Shown: one piece after another, positions 1 to 5,352 of the stretch
Numbering within the stretch: the stretch's first letter is position 1
Layout of the letters: each line of letters begins with the position of its first letter
DNA from: Armatimonadota bacterium
Lineage (GTDB): Bacteria; Armatimonadota; Zipacnadia; Zipacnadales; FEN-943
NCBI GenBank assembly: GCA_029777735.1
Contig: JAKORR010000601.1
Location: 1-5,352 of the forward strand
Direction of reading: 5' to 3'
DNA: 5,352 nucleotides
The notes under the pieces: model-generated
What the model was told of the DNA's origin: nothing
Databases searched by the model: none
Seen by the model: only the letters and a program-made list of their open reading frames with translations
Translations under genes and position numbers: made by a program

Positions 1-330
1 GGCTGGATGAACTGGTATCTGCAGTTCCCCAGCGACGCCAACGAGGCCGACCTGCAGGGCACGGATCGCAGCGCCATCCTCGACGACAGCTTCGCGCCCA
101 CGCCTTGGGGACTGCGTGCCCAGGACTTGATCCGGCGGTTGGCTCAGATGGATCTTTCACGCCAGGGAGCGCGTACCGTGTTCGACGTGGACCGCACCAA
201 GTGCCTGGTTCCCCGGGAGTGGGGACCGGAGCTGGTGATCGTGCGCGACTGGGACAAGTACGAACATCCCATCGACTTCCGATGGCCCTGCAACGAGTGG
301 ATAAACCTCAAGCTGGTCGAGGAACGTTGA
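1..330 (+). CDS. C-terminal end of a putative TIM-barrel glycoside hydrolase (partial)
   Basis: An open frame enters from the left edge and ends at TGA 328-330, giving the last 109 residues of a longer protein. The start GWMNWYLQFPSD, followed about 20 residues later by SAILDDSFAPTPWG, looks like the end of a (beta/alpha)8 glycoside hydrolase of the GH5/GH42 kind. In those, a Trp-rich last strand is followed by a 'leftover by default, rest of domain' pattern of the type LLD..LRPTPWG. After it comes a small segment with FDVDRTKCLVPREWG. The catalytic glutamates would lie upstream of the window, so activity and substrate cannot be read. No membrane segment or lipobox is visible. It ends facing the minus-strand prepilin-like fragment, with an inverted repeat between them. 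The open frame is sure; the family call is from pattern memory and moderate. Another sugar-active or cellulase-like protein is possible. Confidence 0.5.
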   Translation, partial: GWMNWYLQFPSDANEADLQGTDRSAILDDSFAPTPWGLRAQDLIRRLAQMDLSRQGARTVFDVDRTKCLVPREWGPELVIVRDWDKYEHPIDFRWPCNEWINLKLVEER

Positions 331-338
331 CCGGCGAG

Positions 339-358
339 GCAACACAAAGCAACACAAC
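339..358. repeat. Two tandem copies of a 10-bp unit
   Basis: Positions 339-348 read gcaacacaaa and 349-358 read gcaacacaac, a direct tandem pair with one mismatch in the last base. It sits in the short gap after the putative hydrolase and directly beside the inverted repeat at 361-390. Read on the minus strand it is moderately T-rich and follows that inverted repeat. No function can be assigned from two copies. Confidence 0.55.
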
Positions 359-360
359 TT

Positions 361-390
361 CCTCGGCAAGATATACTCCTTCTGCCGAGG
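361..390. terminator. Hairpin between convergent genes, possible bidirectional terminator
   Basis: CCTCGGCA (361-368) and TGCCGAGG (383-390) form a perfect 8-bp inverted repeat around a 14-base loop. It lies 30 bases after the stop of the plus-strand hydrolase and 42 bases after the stop of the minus-strand prepilin-like fragment, so it could end transcription from both sides. There is no clean T-tract on the plus side. On the minus side the following bases (aagttgtgttgctttgtgttg) are T-rich but not a run. It is therefore not a textbook intrinsic terminator. A protein-binding palindrome is the alternative. Confidence 0.4.
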
Positions 391-432
391 CATCGCCGCT
401 TGTCTGTCCCGGTCAGCGCTTCGACCTGGTGC

Positions 433-924
433 TCAGTACCCCGGCGCGTAGGCGTCGGCATTGCGCCAAGGCAGGTAGGTCCTCACGTTCGCCAGCACGC
501 TGTTGTATGCTCTGTCGCGCCGCAGCCACTTCACGTGCCCATCGCAGTAGGCAACATTGATTCCGTCGTTGTGTACCGCCGGGTAATTGGTGTTACACGA
601 GAGGTCATTGGGGTTGGGGCGGCTGTAGGGACGCCATGGCGCGATGCCTTCGCCAATCATGAATAGCTCGGCGGGCCGTATGATACTGGACATCTCTATC
701 TGATTACCGCCGCCGCCACCATCCCAGCAGTCATTCACCGCGTAGCTGCTGGGCAGGTTCATAGCATTTGCAAACGGGTGGAAATGGCCGCAGGTCGCCT
801 GGTAATTCCATCGAGAGCTGGGGCAGATAAAAAGTTGGTGGTTCTTCACATAGGGGTAAATGGCGTGTTTCCAGAACCACACGTTGGCATTACCACAGCT
901 ACCCGAGATCTTCCAGGCAGGCAA
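433..924 (-). pseudogene. H-X9-DG prepilin-like protein, N-terminus missing
   Basis: The frame read leftwards from 924 to TGA at 435-433 encodes about 163 residues with the C-terminal features of the DUF1559-like, H-X9-DG family. WKHAIYPYVKN (residues 18-28) is followed by the CPS motif (34-36), IIRPAEL (81-87), then H118, nine residues, D128-G129 and HVKWLRR. A Gly run (GGGGG, 69-73) sits in the variable middle. These proteins normally begin with a type IV prepilin leader and one long hydrophobic helix; neither is present. The only usual start codon in the frame is TTG at 924-922, with no Shine-Dalgarno before it. The frame continues upstream to a stop at 1137-1135, but that extension (for example YTRSFLRGSNGYQPP) has no pilin character, and neither do the other minus-strand frames there. 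It is best read as a truncated remnant; a rare leaderless variant is possible. It is divergent from the intact copy at 1297-1992. Confidence 0.6.
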
Positions 925-1196
925 AATCTCGGGAATGTACAGTTCCCGCAGGATAGACTTGGCCAGAGGGCGGGGTGGCTGGTAGCCGTTGCTGCCGCGC
1001 AGGAACGAGCGCGTATAAGGTGGCAGGTTTCTCGTGGAAATGGGCCAAGATTCCGCCCCGGAACCTAGCCGGGCGTCGGCCGTCCTGTGATTCCTGCCTT
1101 GGGCCCTCGCGACGGTCTCTTCGCGGCGAAAGATTTATCCTGAGTGAACCGAACACTCCCGGTGACGCCTCAACCTGCGCACAGTAGACGAGGCGT
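925..1196. other. Gene-poor region between the divergent prepilin-like fragment and gene
   Basis: I see no convincing gene here on either strand. The minus-strand frame continuous with the prepilin-like fragment stays open to 1137 but has no start codon and no pilin leader. Other short frames are Arg/Pro-rich as expected by chance in GC-rich DNA. The only small structure noted is TTCGC-G-GCGAA near 1119-1129. The 5' part of the broken minus-strand gene would be expected here, so the region may be the replacement sequence left by the rearrangement that removed it. Confidence 0.4.
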
Positions 1197-1228
1197 TTGA
1201 CATTGTGTGGGGGGGGAGGGACTACAAT
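1197..1228 (+). promoter_or_regulatory. Candidate promoter with a G8 run in an over-long spacer
   Basis: A perfect TTGACA (1197-1202) is followed after 20 bases by TACAAT (1223-1228, one mismatch to TATAAT). The spacer contains eight G in a row (1209-1216), then A and three more G. The usual spacer is 17, so as written this promoter would be weak. Loss of two or three G would bring it near the optimum. Transcription would start around 1235, about 60 bases before the chosen prepilin start. The same G-rich stretch could instead act as a Shine-Dalgarno for a short frame starting at 1230. Confidence 0.4.
1209..1216 (+). repeat. Homopolymeric run of eight G
   Basis: Eight consecutive G at 1209-1216, followed by A and GGG, upstream of the intact prepilin-like gene and inside the spacer of the candidate promoter. 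Runs of this length are prone to slippage in replication and also to sequencing error, so the exact count may vary between cells or between reads. Confidence 0.85.
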
Positions 1229-1274
1229 TATGGCAGAACTTGACCCGCGCCATGCGCCGCTTCAGCGGCAGGGC

Positions 1275-1286
1275 GGGGAAGGTGAG
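1275..1286 (+). promoter_or_regulatory. Ribosome binding site of the prepilin-like gene
   Basis: GGGGAAGGTGAG ends 10 bases before ATG 1297. It is close to the anti-Shine-Dalgarno complement apart from T in place of A in the AAGGAG core. It favours ATG 1297 as the start. A second possible site, GGAG at 1299-1302, would serve ATG 1312 with a 9-base gap. Confidence 0.45.
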
Positions 1287-1296
1287 TAGTTACCTC

Positions 1297-1992
<696 letters not shown>

Positions 1993-2266
1993 AATTAGGT
2001 GATGATGACTTTCTCCCTGTAAGGACAACCTGGAACGGGCGCATGCCCTCGTTACTGGAACTCCGACCCCTGAGGCGCCGGTGGGGCGCACGCCCTCAGG
2101 GCACCGACACGGGGAGCACGGCGGGTTGGGACGCCCGTCGCCTGTGGTGATGTCCGTATCTGCATAAGAGCGCGACAGGGCGCTTTACTGTCTGGCCGTA
2201 GACCCCGCTTTCTCCAGCATCCCCTCTCCTAGTTTCGCGTCACGCTGTCGCCTTCTTGCCCAAAAC
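1993..2266. other. Intergenic region without a recognised gene
   Basis: The space between the prepilin-like gene and the recombinase promoter shows no coding frame I can support on either strand. It contains the hairpin at 2068-2101, a small AGCGC/GCGCT hairpin (2169-2173 with 2180-2184) followed by TT, and two copies of CTGGAAC near 2030-2062. No tRNA, recognised attachment site or riboswitch is visible. There is also no trace of the N-terminal domain that the recombinase lacks: its frame is closed by TAG at 2230-2232, and no start codon follows before 2311. Confidence 0.5.
2068..2101. terminator. GC-rich hairpin downstream of the prepilin-like gene
   Basis: CCCTGAGG (2068-2075) pairs perfectly with CCTCAGGG (2094-2101). 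With one bulged C the stem can gain two more pairs. It lies 75 bases after the prepilin-like stop codon. No T-tract follows, so it would be a poor intrinsic terminator. It may instead be a 3' end-protecting structure or a recombination-related palindrome next to the recombinase gene. Confidence 0.35.
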
Positions 2267-2295
2267 TGGACAAGGGCGGGTTTCCGTGTTATACT
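2267..2295 (+). promoter_or_regulatory. Sigma70-like promoter of the recombinase and restriction-modification unit
   Basis: TGGACA (2267-2272, one mismatch to TTGACA) and TATACT (2290-2295, one mismatch to TATAAT) are separated by exactly 17 bases. TGT directly precedes the -10 hexamer, giving an extended -10 element. Transcription would begin around 2302, only about 9 bases before ATG 2311, so the message would be almost leaderless. No similar promoter is visible between the two genes that follow. Confidence 0.6.
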
Positions 2296-2310
2296 GGCCA
2301 AAGAGAGAAT

Positions 2311-2841
2311 ATGGCCCCTTACCAGTACAAACGCGAACCCCTGAGCGACGACGAGACCAACGCCCTGGCCAACGCCTGCGAGAGCTTCCAGGAGAAGCTG
2401 GTTGTCTGGACACTGCTGGACACAGGGCTGCGGGTGTCCGAGTTCGCCGCCTTGACCAAGGAGAACGTCCAATGGCAGGAGCGCAGGCTTGTCATCCACG
2501 GCAAGGGCGGCCCCTACGGTAAGCGCAGCAAGCGCCGCGTCATTCCTATGACCGAGCGGGTCCGCGGTCTGATCGAGTACCACTTCGCCGAGCACAACGA
2601 GATCGGCATGAGTGGGCGGACGATCCAGCGCATCGTCAAGCGAGTGGCCAACCGCGCCGGGATCGCCAAGCCGGTGACGCCCCACGTGCTCAGGCACACC
2701 TTTGCGGTCAACTGCATCAAGAAGGGCGTGTCTACGCGCGCCCTGCAGACCCTGCTGGGCCACGACCGGCTGACCACGACCGAGCTCTACTTGAACCTGT
2801 CGCCCGAAGACGCCATCCGCGAGTTCCTGGACAAGTGGTGA
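2311..2841 (+). CDS. Small tyrosine recombinase, catalytic domain only
   Basis: This 176-residue protein is a site-specific recombinase of the XerC/XerD-phage integrase superfamily, which cuts and rejoins DNA through a tyrosine nucleophile. All catalytic residues are visible: R41 in TGLRVSE, K65 in HGKGG, H125 and R128 in PHVLRHTFA, H151 in LLGHDRL and Y160 in TTELYLN. The protein starts almost directly at the catalytic domain, so it lacks the N-terminal SAM-like core-binding domain of normal 280-400-residue integrases. It resembles FimB/FimE-type minimal recombinases in size. ATG 2311 is the only start: the frame is closed upstream by TAG at 2230-2232 with no other start codon between. Only a weak purine-rich stretch (agagaga) precedes it, consistent with a near-leaderless message. 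It lies 48 bases before the restriction-modification gene and is probably co-transcribed. Its role, mobility or DNA inversion, is not shown by the sequence. Confidence 0.9.
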   Translation: MAPYQYKREPLSDDETNALANACESFQEKLVVWTLLDTGLRVSEFAALTKENVQWQERRLVIHGKGGPYGKRSKRRVIPMTERVRGLIEYHFAEHNEIGMSGRTIQRIVKRVANRAGIAKPVTPHVLRHTFAVNCIKKGVSTRALQTLLGHDRLTTTELYLNLSPEDAIREFLDKW

Positions 2842-2858
2842 GGAGAGAAGCAGCCCCG

Positions 2859-2897
2859 ATGATCCCATCTCGCAGGGGAGGTCTGGCCAGTGAGTGA
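2859..2897 (+). other. Possible 12-codon upstream frame overlapping the next gene start
   Basis: ATG 2859 opens MIPSRRGGLASE and stops at TGA 2895-2897, overlapping the GTG start at 2890 by 8 bases in another frame. AGGAG (2841-2845), overlapping the recombinase stop, lies 13 bases before the ATG. Such an arrangement could couple translation of the recombinase and the large enzyme. It may equally be chance, since a 12-codon frame carries no statistical weight. Confidence 0.2.
2874..2881 (+). promoter_or_regulatory. Strong ribosome binding site that fixes a GTG start
   Basis: AGGGGAGG lies 8 bases before GTG 2890, an ideal Shine-Dalgarno. It decides the start of the large gene: that frame has a TGA at 2860-2862 and no other start codon between. 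Confidence 0.75.
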
Positions 2898-5352
2898 GCT
2901 AACAGCGGTTGTTGATCAGTACGCGGAGAAGCTGGATGCCCTCCTGACCAGACTGGTGCCATCCCAGCCTACTGAGGCGGACTTCAGACAGCCCGTAGAC
3001 GAGCTTCTTAACGACTTCTGCGAGGCTGTGGGCGTTCAGCCTATGAGCCATACCGAGTACACCGTCGCCAGCGGACGCGCAGACGCCGTCTTCAACCGGT
3101 TGATCATCGAGTACAAGCGTCCGGGGGTCCTCGGGCCTAACCTCACACGCCGTGCTGTCCGAGACGCTACCGCCCAGCTCGTCGGCTACATGACCTCTCT
3201 TGCCCAGGGCGAGCGACATCAATTGCCGCGTATTGGCGGGGCAGTCTTTGACGGAACGCATGTAATCTTTGTGCGTGTCCGTGAGGGTCACCTGGTCGTT
3301 GAGGATCCGGTCTCTGCCGACCGCCCTGCTCTCAGTCGGCTGCTCCACTGGATGGTGGCGCTGTCGTCGGGGGTGGCCCTTACACCCGAGAACCTGGTCA
3401 GAGACTTCTCCATTGACCAACTGCGCACGCAGCGGATCCTGCGGCAATTCAAGAGCGGCCTCGATTCAGCCCTGGCCAACGGCGAACCCCTCACTCGCGG
3501 CCTGTTCCGACAGTGGCAGCTCTTCTTCAGTGAGTCTATTGACTATCAGGAGGCGTTCGGCGGGCGCAAACTGGAGGGCTTGCGCAGGTTCGCCCACCGC
3601 GCGGGCATCGATGTGCGCACCGCAGAGGACGCTGAACGCTTCTTCTTTGTGCTCCACACGTACTTCGCCCTGTTGGTCAAGCTATTGGGCTGGTTGGCCC
3701 TATCCCGCCATCTGGGGGCAAAGCTGGGCGGCCCGGTCTTCGGGCAACTGGCCTCGCGGGGTGATGACGCCCTGCGAGGGCAATTGGAGGAGATGGAGAG
3801 TGGCGGCATCTTCCGCCAGTATGGCCTGGTCAACCTGCTCGAGGGCGACTTCTTCTTGTGGTATCTGCACGCCTGGAACGATGACATTGCATGCGCCCTG
3901 CGGGACCTCCTCAACCGCCTGGATGACTACGATCCGACCACCCTGACCATCCATCCGGAAGAGACGCGCGACCTGTTCAAGAAGCTCTATCACTACCTCT
4001 TGCCCCGCGAGGTGCGCCACAACCTCGGCGAGTACTACACCCCCGACTGGTTGGCCCAGCGCTTGCTCACGCAGGTTGATAACGACTTCTTTACCACAGA
4101 CCCCGCGCGCGGCGCAGCCCAGCCGACCCTGCGGCGCAAGCTCAGAGAACTGCGTTGGCTTGACCCCGCCTGCGGTTCGGGCACCTTCCCGATCCTCATT
4201 ATCCAGCGCTACCTTGAGATAGGCCGCGAACTGATGGTGAACGAGGCCGACCTGCTGGAGTGGATCACCACCAACATCGTCGGCTTTGACCTCAACCCCT
4301 TGGCGGTGATGACCGCGCGGGTGAACTACTTGCTGGCCATAGCAGACTTGCTGGAGCACCGGCGGGGAGAGGTCACCATCCCCATCTACCTGGCCGACTC
4401 CATAGCGACCCCTTCGCTACCGGAGCGTCAATTGGACATGGAGACCGGTGGTGGCTATCGGCTCACTACTGCCGTGGGCCGCTTCCTGATCCCCAGAGAG
4501 GCCTTTGAGCACAACTTCGACGGCTTCTGCGAACTGCTAGACCGCTCAGTGCGCGCAGAATTGTCGGCACAGGCATTCTGTCAGCAGGCCACACAAGAAC
4601 TCGGGCTGCAACTCGACACCCTCGGCCAAACCATCCTGGGCGAACTATGCGGGCAACTCGGCGATCTTCACCGGCAGGGACTCAACGGCCTGTGGGCCCG
4701 GCTGATCAAGAACAACTTCGCGCCGCTCACCGTTGGCCGGTTCGACTACGTGGTCGGCAATCCGCCCTGGATCAACTGGGAGCACCTGCCTGATGGCTAC
4801 CGCGAGGACACCCGCGACTTGTGGACCCGGTATCAGCTTGCGGGCACCTTCACCGGAGGCCGTCCGCGTCTTGGGGCAGTCAAGGTGGACATCTCTGCGC
4901 TCATGACTTACGTGGCGATGGACGCTTATCTGAAGCCGAGAGGTCGGCTGGGGTTTGTGATTACTCAAGCGGTCTTCAAGACCGCAGGCGCAGGGCGCGG
5001 TTTCCGGCGGTTTGCCATCCCCCAGAGCAAGGGTCCCGACATCCCCCTGCGCGTCGTTCATGTGGACGATATGGTGGAGTTGCAGCCTTTCGAGGGCGCC
5101 AGTAACCGGACCACGGTCGCCATTCTGGACAGGGGCTCCCCAACGCGCTATCCGGTGTCTTATACCCTATGGCGCAAGACGCGCGGCCTGCCGCGTGGTC
5201 AGGGCCTGACCTATGACCATACGCTCAAAGAGGTATTCAAAATCACCCAACGCCACAACCTGAAAGCCGAGCCGGTGCAACCGGACGATCCTACCTCCTC
5301 CTGGCTCACCGCGCCCAAACCCGCTCTCCAAGGCCTGCGAAAAGTGCGAGGA
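2890..5352 (+). CDS. Type IIG-like restriction-modification enzyme: nuclease fused to N6-adenine methyltransferase (3' partial)
   Basis: The frame is open from GTG 2890 to the window end (821 residues, no stop). Residues 1-150 look like a PD-(D/E)xK nuclease: D65 in SGRADAVF, then E74 and K76 in IIEYKRPG. The helix AQLVGYMTSLA and strands GGAVFDGTHVIFVRV follow. LLHWMVAL...LTPENLVRDF (about 151-175) is the usual closing motif of such nuclease domains. A mostly helical linker of about 190 residues comes next. The methyltransferase begins with NLGEYYTP (378-385), then motif I DPACGSGTF (425-433) for S-adenosylmethionine binding, GFDLNP (465-470), catalytic motif IV NPPW (624-627), GRLGFVIT (685-692) and FEGASNRT (734-741). 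This motif order is that of gamma-class N6-adenine methyltransferases, as in Eco57I-like type IIG enzymes, which both cut and methylate DNA. The target-recognition part is expected beyond the window. Alternatives are a BREX PglX-like or DISARM DrmMI-like methylase, but the intact nuclease motif favours type IIG. Confidence 0.88.
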   Translation, partial: MSELTAVVDQYAEKLDALLTRLVPSQPTEADFRQPVDELLNDFCEAVGVQPMSHTEYTVASGRADAVFNRLIIEYKRPGVLGPNLTRRAVRDATAQLVGYMTSLAQGERHQLPRIGGAVFDGTHVIFVRVREGHLVVEDPVSADRPALSRLLHWMVALSSGVALTPENLVRDFSIDQLRTQRILRQFKSGLDSALANGEPLTRGLFRQWQLFFSESIDYQEAFGGRKLEGLRRFAHRAGIDVRTAEDAERFFFVLHTYFALLVKLLGWLALSRHLGAKLGGPVFGQLASRGDDALRGQLEEMESGGIFRQYGLVNLLEGDFFLWYLHAWNDDIACALRDLLNRLDDYDPTTLTIHPEETRDLFKKLYHYLLPREVRHNLGEYYTPDWLAQRLLTQVDNDFFTTDPARGAAQPTLRRKLRELRWLDPACGSGTFPILIIQRYLEIGRELMVNEADLLEWITTNIVGFDLNPLAVMTARVNYLLAIADLLEHRRGEVTIPIYLADSIATPSLPERQLDMETGGGYRLTTAVGRFLIPREAFEHNFDGFCELLDRSVRAELSAQAFCQQATQELGLQLDTLGQTILGELCGQLGDLHRQGLNGLWARLIKNNFAPLTVGRFDYVVGNPPWINWEHLPDGYREDTRDLWTRYQLAGTFTGGRPRLGAVKVDISALMTYVAMDAYLKPRGRLGFVITQAVFKTAGAGRGFRRFAIPQSKGPDIPLRVVHVDDMVELQPFEGASNRTTVAILDRGSPTRYPVSYTLWRKTRGLPRGQGLTYDHTLKEVFKITQRHNLKAEPVQPDDPTSSWLTAPKPALQGLRKVRG

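Noticed and set aside
400..666. Plus-strand frames over the pilin-like fragment
   Set aside because: The minus strand here carries the CPS and H-X9-DG motifs; the plus-strand translations are featureless.
1207..1296. Upstream starts (GTG 1207 or ATG 1252) for the intact pilin-like gene
   Set aside because: They would give leaders of 40 or 25 residues before the prepilin cleavage site. ATG 1297 and ATG 1312 give normal leaders and have better ribosome sites.
2239..2310. Missing N-terminal domain of the recombinase lost by a frameshift
   Set aside because: The frame is stopped at 2230-2232 and no frame upstream shows a SAM-like core-binding domain pattern. A promoter occupies this space, so the short form appears genuine.
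2185..2868. Long minus-strand open frame (227 codons) opposite the recombinase
   Set aside because: It is antisense to a recombinase with complete catalytic motifs, has low-complexity Leu/Gly/Val/Gln content typical of reverse frames in GC-rich genes, and shows no motif.
3269..3946. Plus-strand open frame (225 codons) inside the methyltransferase gene
   Set aside because: It is an out-of-frame shadow of the large enzyme; its composition is Ser/Arg/Trp/Cys-rich without a domain pattern, while the overlapping frame continues a recognisable protein on both sides.
3700..4359. Minus-strand open frame (219 codons) opposite the methyltransferase
   Set aside because: It lies opposite motifs GEYYTP and DPACGSGTF of the real gene and has no independent evidence such as a ribosome site or family motif.

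Overview
The window (5352 bases, GC-rich) looks like a bacterial chromosome segment. Its most taxonomically telling gene is a type IV prepilin-like protein with the GFTLIELLVVIAI leader, the FPVFARAREKARQ continuation and a C-terminal H-X9-DG motif. This family is greatly expanded in Armatimonadota, Planctomycetota, Lentisphaerota and relatives, and the exact wording here resembles Armatimonadota most. That assignment is inference from motif wording, not from a search.

Layout: (1) 1-330, plus strand: the C-terminal end of a protein resembling a TIM-barrel glycoside hydrolase, cut by the window edge. (2) 433-924, minus strand: the C-terminal two-thirds of an H-X9-DG prepilin-like protein with no prepilin leader, probably a decayed gene. 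A perfect 8-bp inverted repeat lies between these two convergent genes. (3) 1297-1992, plus strand: an intact H-X9-DG prepilin-like gene. A run of eight G lies upstream, between a perfect TTGACA and a TACAAT hexamer. (4) 1993-2266: about 270 bases with no gene, holding a GC-rich hairpin. (5) 2267-5352, plus strand: a two-gene unit behind a good sigma70-like promoter. It encodes a small, catalytic-domain-only tyrosine recombinase (2311-2841), then a large protein that is open to the window end (2890-5352, at least 821 residues). The large protein fuses an N-terminal PD-(D/E)xK-type nuclease domain to an N6-adenine DNA methyltransferase, the arrangement of type IIG (Eco57I-like) restriction-modification enzymes.

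The left half is ordinary accessory material for such a genome: carbohydrate enzyme plus secreted pilin-like proteins. The right half is a defence module. The recombinase and the restriction-modification enzyme are 48 bases apart, have no promoter visible between them and are probably co-transcribed. The recombinase could serve mobility of the module or DNA inversion that changes target specificity. The window ends before the expected target-recognition region, so it cannot decide between these.
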